DNA from: Bacteroidota bacterium
Lineage (GTDB): Bacteria; Bacteroidota; Bacteroidia; Chitinophagales; Chitinophagaceae
DNA length: 64,000 nt
Assembly (NCBI GenBank): GCA_018267575.1
Contig: JAFDYF010000057.1
Location: forward strand, 1-64,000
Reading direction: 5' to 3'
Below, piece by piece: positions 27,617 through 36,588 of the stretch; the first letter of the stretch is position 1, and each line of letters begins with the position of its first letter. Below the pieces are notes generated by a model. That model was not told where the DNA came from. It searched no databases and saw nothing but the letters and a program-made list of their open reading frames with translations. The position numbers and the translations under genes are program-made.

Positions 27617-28232
27617 ACACGAAATCTATCAGCAGTTCCTTCAAGGCATCGTACAAACCACTTGGTTGGAATTTATTGCCGTTATTTTTGGGATTGCCAG
27701 TGTGCTCTACTCCAGAAAGGAAAATATTTTAGTGTACCCAACGGGTATTATCAATACGGTATTATATACTTGGTTCTGTTTTGGTTGGTGGGGACTGTAT
27801 GCAGAGGGAAGCCTGAATTTTTATTATACCGGCATGAGTATTTATGGATGGATTTTGTGGGCCAAAAAAAACGAATCGAGCACCGATAAAAAAATCCATA
27901 TCAGTAAATCATCACGGAAAGAATGGTTGCAAGCCACCGGCTTTTTTATTATCTGCTATCTGCTGTTATTATTTATTCTCAAAAATTATACAAAGAGCAC
28001 GGTTCCCTATGCCGATGCTTTTGCTTCCGCTTCCGCCTACACTGGCATGTTACTCATGGCAAGGAAAAAGCTGGAAAATTGGTTGTGGTGGATCATTACC
28101 AATGCTGCTTCCATTCCCCTATATTTTATAAAGCATGCAGTATTCACCAGCTTTCAATACATGGTATTTTTGATACTCGCGGTGATGGGTTATATAGAAT
28201 GGCAGAAAAAACTGAAACTAAAAAATGCTTAA
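27609..28232 (+). CDS. pnuC: Nicotinamide riboside transporter PnuC
   Basis: The 207-residue inner-membrane protein has about seven hydrophobic helices and the PnuC signature: TTWLEFIAVIFGIASVLYS near 17-35, ILVYPTGIINTVLYTWF near 40-56, and NFYYTGMSIYGWILW near 70-84. PnuC moves nicotinamide riboside by facilitated diffusion, trapped by phosphorylation. The start is a TTG at 27609, since no ATG precedes the first conserved helix. Its end overlaps the kinase gene by 8 bases, which matches the pathway logic. Confidence 0.92.
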   Translation: MAIHEIYQQFLQGIVQTTWLEFIAVIFGIASVLYSRKENILVYPTGIINTVLYTWFCFGWWGLYAEGSLNFYYTGMSIYGWILWAKKNESSTDKKIHISKSSRKEWLQATGFFIICYLLLLFILKNYTKSTVPYADAFASASAYTGMLLMARKKLENWLWWIITNAASIPLYFIKHAVFTSFQYMVFLILAVMGYIEWQKKLKLKNA

Positions 28233-28797
28233 AAAAATTGTCATCATTGGCCCAGAATCAACGGGGAAGAGCACTTTATGCGAACTACTTGCCCAATATT
28301 ATCAAACCCAATGGGTACCTGAATTTGCTAGGGAATACCTACTCAGGCATGGTAAGGATTATAGCTTTGAAGATTTGTTGACCATTGCAAAAGGGCAACT
28401 TGCGTTGGAAGACAAAATTTGCGCAGCGTTCCCAACTTTCAATCCTCAGTTACCGCCAACTAATTCCCAATTCCCAATTCCCAAAAATCCAATCTTCATT
28501 GACACCGATATGTACGTGATGAAAGTTTGGTGCGAATTTGTTTTTGGCAAATGCCATCAATGGATTATCAACGAAATCGCAAAAAGAAAGTATGACCTCT
28601 ACCTGCTTTGCAATACCGACCTGCCATGGGTAAAAGATGAATTAAGAGAGTACCCAGACTTTGAGACCAGGGGAAAATTATTCCGTATTTATAAAGACAT
28701 ACTCGTAAACCAATCTACGCCTTGGGTAGAGATCAGTGGCAATCCCGATGAAAGAATGAAAATGGCATTGGAGGCAGTGGGGAGGTTAATCAGTTGA
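28225..28797 (+). CDS. NadR-type nicotinamide riboside kinase (AAA-type P-loop)
   Basis: The 190-residue protein has Walker A GPESTGKST at 9-17, EFAREYL near 33-39, FIDTDMYVMKVWCE near 91-104 and LLCNTDLPWVKDELRE near 128-143, matching the kinase domain of NadR. It should phosphorylate nicotinamide riboside to NMN as it enters through PnuC, whose gene overlaps by 8 bases. The adenylyltransferase and DNA-binding domains of enterobacterial NadR are absent. Residues about 67-89 (rich in Pro, Asn and Gln) are encoded by a sequence resembling the nearby intergenic repeat and look like an in-frame insertion. Confidence 0.88.
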   Translation: MLKKIVIIGPESTGKSTLCELLAQYYQTQWVPEFAREYLLRHGKDYSFEDLLTIAKGQLALEDKICAAFPTFNPQLPPTNSQFPIPKNPIFIDTDMYVMKVWCEFVFGKCHQWIINEIAKRKYDLYLLCNTDLPWVKDELREYPDFETRGKLFRIYKDILVNQSTPWVEISGNPDERMKMALEAVGRLIS

Positions 28798-29212
28798 AAG
28801 GTTGAGGCCTAGCAAAAATGGAATTGGTAATTTGGAATTGGGGTTGACTGGGCGATAAGTTGCGTTTGGCGTTTAGCGTCAAGCCTTCAGCTCTTAGCGT
28901 TCGTTGTGTGAAACAGAATAACCGCAGAGACAGGGAGACGCAGAGAGAAAGTTGAGAAGTTGATTGGTTGAAATGTTACAAGACATGGAATTAGTAATTG
29001 GGAATTTAGGGTTGACTGGTTGGTAAGTTTGTATATCGTGAGCTATCGTTCAGCGTTGAGCATTATGCCTTATACCTTCAGCCCTTCTCCTTCTTTGTCC
29101 CTTTGTATTCTTCGTGTTCTTTGTGTGAAACAAAATATTCCACAGAATAGACTCCGAACTCAAGACTCTTGACTACAGACTCCTTAAACCTTAAGCCCTA
29201 CACCTCTTACCT
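28798..29212. repeat. Repeat-rich gene-free gap
   Basis: This 415-base gap holds no gene. GGAATTGGTAATTTGGAATT-like blocks occur at about 28818-28845 and again, as GGAATTAGTAATTGGGAATT, near 28986. Blocks of the type GTTCAGCGTT...TTCAGCCCTTCT and TTCGTTGTGTGAAAC occur twice here and once at 4320-4410. The end (29150-29210) carries AGACTC...CTTAAACCTTAAGCCC sequences like the reverse complement of 38890-38950. Confidence 0.7.
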
Positions 29213-29914
29213 TTACTGTATCAACGCCTGTATCTCATCATCATCTTGCAGGTTAGCCATTTGTACAAGTATCCAAGGATAACGGGTGGCTACCCGCTTC
29301 GACATGGGTTTGATGGTAAACTGTTTGGGATTCGGCATACAGGCCGCAATCATTGCCGCTTCGGCTCTTGTTAGATTTTTTGCCGGTTTCCCAAAAACAT
29401 GCATGGCAGCAGACTGGATGCCGAAAATCCCATCGCCCATTTCACTCACATTCAAATACACTTCCAATATTCTTTTTTTGCCCCAAACCAATTCTATCAT
29501 AAAAGTAAAATACACTTCCAATGCTTTCCGGAACCAGGATCGGCCTTGCCATAAAAAAACATTTTTAGCTACCTGTTGGCTTATCGTGCTGGCGCCGTGT
29601 AAGGATTTGCTTTTCTGGTTATGCTTCATGGCTTTTTCTATCGACTTGAAATCAAAACCATCATGGTCGGGGAAAAGTTGGTCTTCGGAACAAATAACCG
29701 CCAGCTTTGCATAAGGAGAGATATTTTTCATGTCCACATAATCCCTTTTGAGTCCATGCCCTGTGAACAAGCTACCCAATTGGGTAAGCGTAATAGGAGG
29801 GTTCATCCATTTTAATATGAGGATATAGAAAAGCTGGAAGAAGAATAAAAAAATAAAAATGCGCTTTACAAGCCTCCAAGTGCGAGGTATGATACCTTTA
29901 GTTTTAAGAGCCAT
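29213..29914 (-). CDS. mtgA: Monofunctional peptidoglycan glycosyltransferase
   Basis: The 233-residue protein has one N-terminal membrane helix (about 15-35) and a GT51 transglycosylase domain. Motifs are SEDQLFPDHDGFDFKSIEKA near 74-93 with the catalytic Glu, HGASTISQQVAKN near 104-116, the second catalytic region RILEVYLNVSEMGDGIFGI near 149-167, and LTRAEAAMIAA near 184. It polymerises lipid II into glycan strands at the inner membrane. No transpeptidase domain follows, so it is the monofunctional type. It is the last gene of a likely four-gene minus-strand group starting at 32799. Confidence 0.94.
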   Translation of the reverse strand: MALKTKGIIPRTWRLVKRIFIFLFFFQLFYILILKWMNPPITLTQLGSLFTGHGLKRDYVDMKNISPYAKLAVICSEDQLFPDHDGFDFKSIEKAMKHNQKSKSLHGASTISQQVAKNVFLWQGRSWFRKALEVYFTFMIELVWGKKRILEVYLNVSEMGDGIFGIQSAAMHVFGKPAKNLTRAEAAMIAACMPNPKQFTIKPMSKRVATRYPWILVQMANLQDDDEIQALIQ

Positions 29915-29960
29915 CCATAAAATTTACAGCTTGCAATATACTGAAGAAGGCCAACTCTGC

Positions 29961-30473
29961 TTATTGCTTTTTATTAAAGTCAAGTTTCACATATTGGAGT
30001 GAATATTTTTTTCCTAGTGGAAAGTTATTGTTGGGTTTGATGGACAATAGATACCCTGCTACCAGCAATGTCCCTGCCGTGATATAGCTGGTAGGGGTAT
30101 ACCAAGTACTGGCTTTATCGCCTCGGTACAAGCCGTTGACGGCCCCCAGTGCCAGCACACCGGCACCCGCTGTCATCATAAAAACGCCTACGCCTCGGTT
30201 ATGCCATGTTTTTCGATCAACGCGTAAGGCTCCAATTTCTTTGTAGTGGAAAGGGGAACCGTCCACGAATACACTATCATTGTGTAAGGCAGTGATCGTT
30301 CCATCAATCCACTGGTTGTAGATGGTTTTCATGGTAATGCCCATTCCAGCAGAATAGGTGATAATCGTGTGCCCTCTTTTTTCGAGCACCATGATATCAG
30401 TCTGTGCATGTGCTGTAAAAAAGGGTATGAGCAGAAAAAAAGGAAGGAATCTTTTTATCAACAATGTTAACAT
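29961..30473 (-). CDS. Unknown exported protein with two membrane-like segments
   Basis: The 170-residue product has a signal peptide (cleavage near HAQT, 22-25), a beta-rich middle (TIYNQWIDGTITALHNDSVF) and two hydrophobic stretches (GVFMMTAGAGVLALGAVNG and YITAGTLLVAGYLLS). I do not recognise the family. It sits 46 bases upstream of mtgA and 42 bases downstream of the LysE gene on the same strand, which suggests one transcript and perhaps an envelope role. Confidence 0.7.
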   Translation of the reverse strand: MLTLLIKRFLPFFLLIPFFTAHAQTDIMVLEKRGHTIITYSAGMGITMKTIYNQWIDGTITALHNDSVFVDGSPFHYKEIGALRVDRKTWHNRGVGVFMMTAGAGVLALGAVNGLYRGDKASTWYTPTSYITAGTLLVAGYLLSIKPNNNFPLGKKYSLQYVKLDFNKKQ

Positions 30474-30515
30474 CCATCAAACTTACAAAAGGTTATTTTA
30501 ACCGTATTGTTAATG

Positions 30516-31157
30516 CTAATGAAATTTATCGGGAAGAAAAATAATGCTGTAAACGAGGGCAATCCCAAACGCAATCAAGATGCTGCCGGAAATCTTATTG
30601 ATGATGGAAAGGTTGTGCAAGGTCAAACGCTTCCTCAATTTGCCGGCAAGCATCACTTTGCCCACATCGGCAGCCATATTCATCAATAAGCAAACACTGA
30701 ATATAACAATCCGCTGTTTCAGGCTATGGCTGATGGATAAAGCGGTTGCATTCACCAGCCAGAAAAAAATAACACTGGGGTTAAAAGTATTGATAATAAA
30801 ACCGGAGGCAAATAGCTTGGCAAATTCGCGTTTACCAAAGCGGAAGCTTTTATCATTTTCCTCAGACCGAAGCTCTACTTTTTTGAAAAAGCAAAAATAT
30901 ACGCCCATCCCAATCAGGAAAATGCTGCCCACATACCCAATCAATTGTTTGTACTCCAATAACTGCTTTACCAACTCCGTGAAAGCATTGCTCAGTATGA
31001 CCAGAATAAAATCGCTCACCCATACACCTGCCACAAAACTAAAGCCTCCTACATGGCCATTATTTAAGCTCTGTTTGATAATCGTGAATACAACCGGGCC
31101 TACAGAAATAACCAACAACAACCCCAACGCAAACCCTTTGAGAATGGCTTCAATCAT
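30516..31157 (-). CDS. LysE-family amino acid exporter
   Basis: The 213-residue inner-membrane protein has six hydrophobic helices. The LysE/RhtB signature is visible at the N-terminus (GFALGLLLVISVGPVVFTIIKQSLNNG, about 8-34) and in FIINTFNPSVIFFWLVNATAL near 118-138. The family exports amino acids or related metabolites; the substrate here cannot be told. It follows the GH3-like gene by 109 bases on the same strand. Confidence 0.9.
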   Translation of the reverse strand: MIEAILKGFALGLLLVISVGPVVFTIIKQSLNNGHVGGFSFVAGVWVSDFILVILSNAFTELVKQLLEYKQLIGYVGSIFLIGMGVYFCFFKKVELRSEENDKSFRFGKREFAKLFASGFIINTFNPSVIFFWLVNATALSISHSLKQRIVIFSVCLLMNMAADVGKVMLAGKLRKRLTLHNLSIINKISGSILIAFGIALVYSIIFLPDKFH

Positions 31158-31266
31158 ACTATTTCATATCAATTAAAAATCGGATGGCAAATTTGAATGC
31201 CCAAATTACGAAAACCAAATCCATTTTCTGGAGATAGAAAAAGGATAATAAAACCATCATGCAAAA

Positions 31267-32799
31267 TCAGCCCAATAGCTTCCCATTATTTAAAAACTGT
31301 TGCCAGTCCTGCAGCATCTTGCCTTTTAATACCCTCGGGAATTTATGCTGGCCCCCAATCTTGCCTTTCAATTGCATGAACTGCATAAATTTTTCTTCCG
31401 GCAAAATTTTTACTTGCACATCCTTCAATGCATTTTCCCTTTCCACTGCATAATCATCGTTGAGTGCCCTCAACTTGGCATCAATTTTTTGGGCTACCAA
31501 TTCTGGATCTGCAACATCATTGCTGGCCAGCCACCACTGGTGGGCAAACAATAACCCATGCGGTACGCCGGCCACGGTAAATTCAGGTATGGATATATTC
31601 AGTTCTTCACTCACCAACTGCACGGCCTTGTTCATATTTTCAACACTCAGGTGTTCCCCTACCAGACTTAAAAAATGTTTGGTACGTCCTGTGATTACGA
31701 TTTCACAGCGATCCTTATCCGTAAACCTGATGGTATCCCCAATCAGGTAGCGCCACGCCCCCGCACTGGTGCTGATCAGCAAGGCATAATCCTTACCTTC
31801 CTCCACTTCGTGGATCAGCAAGGATTCCGGTTTGGCAACAGGGTTGCCATCCATGTCGAAATTTTTTTCATCAAAGGGAATGAACTCAAAAAAGATATGC
31901 TGACCGGTCACCAAACGCATGCCTTTGGCATGTTGGGCATCCTGATAAGCGATAAAACCTTCCGATGCCAGATAGGTTTCGATATAGGTAATGGGCTTGC
32001 CCAATAATTTCTCAAATCCTTTTTTATAGGGCTCCATGGAAACGCCGCCATGAACAAAAAAAGCCAAGTTGGGCCATATTTCATGGATATTATTGAGCTT
32101 ATATTTATCGATTATTTTTTCCATGCAGAGTTGGATCCATGCGGGCACACCCACCACAAAACCAATATCCCAGTTGGGTGCGCCATTGATCACCTGCTCA
32201 ATTTTTTTGTTCCAATCACGGGTGCGGGCAATTTTTCTGCCGGGCTTATAAAATGGGGAGAACCAGAAAGGTACTTTTTTGGCGGTTATACCGCTTAGGT
32301 CTCCTGCATAATAACCCGGTCCTTTTTGCAGGTCGGTGGTGCCGCCAATCATGAGCCAGCCCTTGCTGAGACTTTTTACAGGTATATCTCGATAATTGCG
32401 CAGGGTGAGCAACTGTCTGATCATGGCAATGCGATTGCCACGAAGAAGGTCATTGGTAATGGGAATATATTTGCTGCCCGCTTCGGAAGTGCCCGAACTG
32501 AGCGCATAATATTTGATCTTGCCAGGCCAGCATACATCTGCATGCCCTTCCAAAGTCCGGTGCCACCATTTGGCATAGATGTCATTGTAATCGAAAATAG
32601 GGACCAGTTCTTGGAATTTTTTTCCAGCATGCCTACTCAACAAAATTTCATCAAAACGGTATTGTTGGCCAAATTCGGTGAACCGGGCTTTCTTGAGCAG
32701 TTTTTTCAATACCCGCATTTGCTGACCCCTTGGCGATTTTTGAGGCAATCGCAAAGTTTTGGCAACTGAATTTGGCAATCGGATATCGATGATTGGCAT
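31267..32799 (-). CDS. GH3-family acyl-adenylating enzyme
   Basis: The 510-residue protein belongs to the GH3 family, best known from plant auxin- and jasmonate-amino acid synthetases that adenylate a carboxylate and join it to an amino acid. Visible are ALSSGTSEAGSKYIPIT near 95-111 (ATP-binding), a HGGVSMEPYKKGF stretch near 253, and YLIGDTIRFTDKDRCEIVITGRTKHFLSLVGEHLS near 360-395. Bacterial members occur widely in Bacteroidota; their substrates are largely unknown. It heads the likely four-gene group with LysE, the unknown exported protein and mtgA. Confidence 0.9.
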   Translation of the reverse strand: MPIIDIRLPNSVAKTLRLPQKSPRGQQMRVLKKLLKKARFTEFGQQYRFDEILLSRHAGKKFQELVPIFDYNDIYAKWWHRTLEGHADVCWPGKIKYYALSSGTSEAGSKYIPITNDLLRGNRIAMIRQLLTLRNYRDIPVKSLSKGWLMIGGTTDLQKGPGYYAGDLSGITAKKVPFWFSPFYKPGRKIARTRDWNKKIEQVINGAPNWDIGFVVGVPAWIQLCMEKIIDKYKLNNIHEIWPNLAFFVHGGVSMEPYKKGFEKLLGKPITYIETYLASEGFIAYQDAQHAKGMRLVTGQHIFFEFIPFDEKNFDMDGNPVAKPESLLIHEVEEGKDYALLISTSAGAWRYLIGDTIRFTDKDRCEIVITGRTKHFLSLVGEHLSVENMNKAVQLVSEELNISIPEFTVAGVPHGLLFAHQWWLASNDVADPELVAQKIDAKLRALNDDYAVERENALKDVQVKILPEEKFMQFMQLKGKIGGQHKFPRVLKGKMLQDWQQFLNNGKLLG

Positions 32800-32946
32800 T
32801 GATTTAAGTTGGAGTATTGGGTTGGGCCAAAATTAAGGTATTGAACCGAGATAAGGGCTGAGGATTCTTTGGTTGTGATAAATGGTTTAAGGGAATTGAG
32901 TGTGCGTTTCAACTTGTCCAGACAGCCAAAAGACTTGAAGGCAGAT

Positions 32947-33333
32947 CTAGGTAATAATGGCAGTGGCTTCTATTTCTATTAAATATTCTGGTGCAATCAA
33001 ACCCTTCACTTCTATCATGGATGTGCATGGTCGTATGTTGCTGAAAAACTCCCCATGTGCTTTCCCATATTCTTCCCAACGGGAGATATCGGTTACAAAC
33101 ATGCGTGTGCGCACCACATCTTTGAGGGAAGCACCAGCTTGTTGCAATACTTTTTCGATTTTGCCGATAATGAATTTCGTTTGTTCGTAGGCGTTACCAT
33201 GCCCCACCAATCCGTTTTGATCATCGACCGCTACCGTACCGGTAACTTCAATGGTATTCCCCATTTTTACCGCACGGCTATAACCCACAATGGCTTCCCA
33301 CTTGGCACCGCTCGCATAATTGACTCTTTCCAT
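32947..33333 (-). CDS. RidA-family enamine/imine deaminase
   Basis: The 128-residue protein matches the RidA (YjgF/YER057c) family, which hydrolyses reactive enamines and imines from amino-acid breakdown. Visible are EVTGTVAVDDQNGLVG near 29-44, DVVRTRMFVTDISRWEEYG near 73-91 with the conserved Arg, and SMIEVKGLIAPEYLIEIEATA near 105-125. It starts four bases after the stop of the exonuclease gene, so the two are likely co-transcribed. Confidence 0.92.
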   Translation of the reverse strand: MERVNYASGAKWEAIVGYSRAVKMGNTIEVTGTVAVDDQNGLVGHGNAYEQTKFIIGKIEKVLQQAGASLKDVVRTRMFVTDISRWEEYGKAHGEFFSNIRPCTSMIEVKGLIAPEYLIEIEATAIIT

Positions 33334-33337
33334 AACT

Positions 33338-34045
33338 TTATTTTATTTCAATATAATCAGGTTGGATAATGCTTTCCCCATTCATTCGCAGGTACACATT
33401 GGCTACAGTAACCACATCTTTTTGACAATAGTTAACGATGCGTTGCAGGTCTTTTTGTTCCCAAAAAACTTCTGCAACCATACTTCCATCTATATCGTCT
33501 TTAGGAGTGGGAATGTCCAGACAATGAGCCAATAAGTTCAGTGAAGTAAAATTTTTATAATCCCCAAATTTCCAAAGCTCCATGGTATCAATATGCGGTA
33601 TTTCCCAAGGTTTTTTGCCAGCCGTATTTAATGAATGGGGTATTTTGATCCCGTTGATGATCATACGTCTACAGAGAAAGGGGAAATCAAATTCCTTTCC
33701 ATTGTGGGCACAGAGCAATTTGCTATTATCGGTGGCCCATCGGTTCAGCATGCCACAAAAGGATAGCAAAACTTCTTTTTCTTCTTCACCATAGAATGAT
33801 TTAAGGGTCAATCTTTTGTTATCGCCTTCCCCGGAAATAAAACCACAACTGATGCAGATAATTTTTCCAAACTCGGCATAAATACCTGCACGGGCATAAA
33901 TGCTTTCAGGCGTTTCTGTTTCAGTATTTTTTATGAGAAGTTTTGCTTTGCGTTCCCATAAAGCTTGCCAGTCGGGGGATAGTTTATCAAAACCTGCGAA
34001 CTGTGGAACGGTTTCCACATCAAGAAAAAGAATGTTTTGGAGCAT
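33338..34045 (-). CDS. 3'-5' exonuclease, PolB-exonuclease-like
   Basis: The 235-residue protein has a DEDD-type exonuclease fold: ILFLDVETVP near 5-14 carries the first two acids, LLCAHNGKEFDFPFLCRRM near 109-127 the Exo II region, and IVNYCQKDVVTVANVYLR near 205-222 the last Asp. It resembles the family of predicted PolB-like 3'-5' exonucleases that stand alone without a polymerase. It probably trims DNA or RNA ends in repair or turnover. It is four bases upstream of the RidA gene. Confidence 0.87.
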   Translation of the reverse strand: MLQNILFLDVETVPQFAGFDKLSPDWQALWERKAKLLIKNTETETPESIYARAGIYAEFGKIICISCGFISGEGDNKRLTLKSFYGEEEKEVLLSFCGMLNRWATDNSKLLCAHNGKEFDFPFLCRRMIINGIKIPHSLNTAGKKPWEIPHIDTMELWKFGDYKNFTSLNLLAHCLDIPTPKDDIDGSMVAEVFWEQKDLQRIVNYCQKDVVTVANVYLRMNGESIIQPDYIEIK

Positions 34046-34252
34046 GGGATAAAATTAACCAATCCAAAATGTACGAATAATCCTATAAAAAAACTCAAAA
34101 ATTGGCTAAATGACTTTGCTATTGGAAGATGGATTGCATTTCTCTGTGATGTTGTTTGAATGCGTTTTGATTCTATTAGATTTCTAGAGACGATAACTAA
34201 TGTGAAAAGCAAAAGCTATTTTGAACTGGATTTTGGCTACATGTAAATGACA

Positions 34253-35335
34253 TTACAAATACTCATCGCCTTTTTTTCGTTTTACTTCAGCCACATATTC
34301 TTTTATTTCCTGTTCGTTCTGTTTTTTACAGATCATAAGCACATCATCGGTGTCTACTACAATATAATCTTCCAGACCTTGCAGCACCAACAGTTTTTTG
34401 TTGTTGGAATGTACCACGCAGTTTTTGCTTTCGATCATGATCACATTATCGCTAGCAAGAGCATTGCCGAATTTATCTCTATCCATCTGTTCATAGGCGC
34501 TATTCCAAGTACCCAAATCACTCCAGCCAAAAGAAGAGGGGATCACATACACATTATTGGCTTTTTCCATAATGCCAAAGTCAATGGAAATACTGGTGCA
34601 TAAAGGATAGATATGTTCGAGGGCTTTTTTTTCATCTGCCGTGTTGAAACTTTCCTTATCTGCCATAAACACGTCATACATCTCCGGCATATATTTTTCA
34701 AAAGCCTGGATGATGTTTTTTACCTGCCATACAAAAATCCCAGCGTTCCATAAAAAATCCCCACTGGCCAAAAATGTTTTAGCCAGTTCGATATTGGGCT
34801 TTTCTGTAAAAGTTTTTACCTTAAACACATTGTCGGTTACCGATTGTACCTCATGCTGAATATATCCATAACCGGTATTGGGATGGTTTGGTTTGATGCC
34901 CAAAGTAATGAAGGCATTGTGCTTGTTCACAAAACTCAATGCTTCGAGGCACACTTTTTTGAAGGCCATATTATCGGTGATGATATGGTCCGATGGGGCC
35001 ACAATCAGGGACGCATGAGGATCCTTCTGCAACAGCTTGAAGGAAATATAGGCGATGCAGGGAGCCGTGTTTTTTCTGGAAGGCTCGCCAAGGATATTAT
35101 CAGAGGGCAGGGAAGGCAACTGCTCCTGAACGATATCCGCATATTCCTGGGAAGTGACCACATAAATATTTTCCAGTGGAATGAATGAAGAGAAACGGTC
35201 GAAAGTCCATTGGATAAGTGTTTTGCCCGTATTCAGAATATCCAAAAATTGCTTGGGATAGTTTTGTCTGCTCTTGGGCCAAAACCTGCTGCCGATGCCT
35301 CCGGCCATTATCACTACATAGTTGTGCTTGTTCAT
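34253..35335 (-). CDS. manC: Mannose-1-phosphate guanylyltransferase
   Basis: The 360-residue enzyme makes GDP-mannose from mannose 1-phosphate and GTP for cell-surface glycans. The nucleotidyltransferase signature is AGGIGSRFWPKSRQNYPKQF near 11-30; later motifs are APSDHIITD near 109-117, FTEKPN near 175-180, NAGIFVW near 195-201, and FGWSDLGTWN near 275-284. Length corresponds to the guanylyltransferase alone, without the phosphomannose isomerase cupin domain of bifunctional enzymes. It lies 34 bases downstream of the kdsD-like gene's reading frame end on the same strand. Confidence 0.93.
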   Translation of the reverse strand: MNKHNYVVIMAGGIGSRFWPKSRQNYPKQFLDILNTGKTLIQWTFDRFSSFIPLENIYVVTSQEYADIVQEQLPSLPSDNILGEPSRKNTAPCIAYISFKLLQKDPHASLIVAPSDHIITDNMAFKKVCLEALSFVNKHNAFITLGIKPNHPNTGYGYIQHEVQSVTDNVFKVKTFTEKPNIELAKTFLASGDFLWNAGIFVWQVKNIIQAFEKYMPEMYDVFMADKESFNTADEKKALEHIYPLCTSISIDFGIMEKANNVYVIPSSFGWSDLGTWNSAYEQMDRDKFGNALASDNVIMIESKNCVVHSNNKKLLVLQGLEDYIVVDTDDVLMICKKQNEQEIKEYVAEVKRKKGDEYL

Positions 35336-35380
35336 AATATTTTGCTGAAAATCTGGCTGAGCTTGCCTTCAGTCCGGGCT

Positions 35381-36346
35381 TTAAATGATTCCTTCTTTGA
35401 TAAGATCATGCAAATGTATAAAACCTGCATAATGAAACCGATCGGTTACTATTAATTGTGAAATATCGTTTGCCCGCAACAAATCCAGGGCCTCTGCCGC
35501 CATGGCCTCTGCCTCAATGGTTTTTGGGTTTTTTGACATAATATCCTGCGCCAATATTTTTTCTAGGGGCAGATTTTTTTCAAGCATCCGCCGCAGGTCT
35601 CCATCGGTGATGATGCCCAACAATTTGTTCTCACTATCTACCACGGCTGTTGCGCCCAACCTTTTTGAGGTCATCTCCAATATCACTTGTCTGAGCGATG
35701 CGTTGGCTGGAACGGCGGGTTTTTCGTTATGTATAAACAGGTCCTGCACCCGAAGGTAGAGCCGCTTGCCCAAAGCACCACCGGGATGGTATTTTGCAAA
35801 ATCCTCTGTGCTAAAACCTTTCAGTTCCATCAATGCAACGGCAATGGCATCACCCATTACCATTTGTGCTGTAGTGCTGCTGGTGGGCGCCAGGTTATTG
35901 GGGCAGGCTTCTTGGGAAACCGTAGTATTTAGGGTAATATCTGCCTGCTTGGCGAGAAATGACTCGGTGTTGCCAACAATAGCTATCAGCAGATTGCCAA
36001 AATTCCGGATCATCGGAACCAATACCTTGATTTCGGGGGTAGAACCGCTCTTGCTGATCATAATAACCACATCATCGGCTTGAATAATGCCTAAATCCCC
36101 ATGGATTGCATCCGCAGCATGTAAAAAAATGGAAGGGGAGCCGGTTGAATTCAAGGTGGCCACAATCTTTTGGGCCACGATGGCGCTTTTGCCAATGCCA
36201 CTGATAATTACCCGGCCTTTGGTAGCCGCAATTGCGTCAACAGCCTTTGTAAACTCTTCATTTATAGAGCCCGCCAATTGGGAAATGGCTTCCGCTTCCA
36301 AGCTGATCGTTCGGAGGGCGGCCTGTTTTATGGAAGTCTGTGACAT
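35381..36346 (-). CDS. kdsD: Arabinose-5-phosphate isomerase (KdsD/KpsF type), SIS plus two CBS domains
   Basis: The 321-residue enzyme converts ribulose 5-phosphate to arabinose 5-phosphate, the first step to Kdo in lipopolysaccharide. The start is the ATG giving MSQTSIKQAALRT, since 41 upstream codons do not match the family. The SIS domain covers about 30-180 (GRVIISGIGKSAIVAQKIVATLNSTG, HGDLGIIQ, ISKSGSTPE), and two CBS domains cover about 200-321 (VILEMTSKRLGATAVVD, GIITDGDLRRML, SQLIVTD). It probably shares a transcript with manC downstream; both feed surface polysaccharide synthesis. Confidence 0.93.
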   Translation of the reverse strand: MSQTSIKQAALRTISLEAEAISQLAGSINEEFTKAVDAIAATKGRVIISGIGKSAIVAQKIVATLNSTGSPSIFLHAADAIHGDLGIIQADDVVIMISKSGSTPEIKVLVPMIRNFGNLLIAIVGNTESFLAKQADITLNTTVSQEACPNNLAPTSSTTAQMVMGDAIAVALMELKGFSTEDFAKYHPGGALGKRLYLRVQDLFIHNEKPAVPANASLRQVILEMTSKRLGATAVVDSENKLLGIITDGDLRRMLEKNLPLEKILAQDIMSKNPKTIEAEAMAAEALDLLRANDISQLIVTDRFHYAGFIHLHDLIKEGII

Positions 36347-36588
36347 GGTAAGGCGCAAAATTATGGTTTTCCCAGTCCCCAATTCCCTCCAATTGCCAAT
36401 ATTTAACAAAATCGGGTCGCTTGATAGCCTATTTTTTAGTAGCTTCGCAACCCTTAAAAGATCGGGCAATCCTCATCTGCCATGCCTGCTGCATGGGTAA
36501 AAAGTGAATAACTACATCTGAAAATTCCCGGTATTTTTATTATCTTAAGTTTTTTCATAATGTAATGTGAGAATGAAAATTTTTGAGC

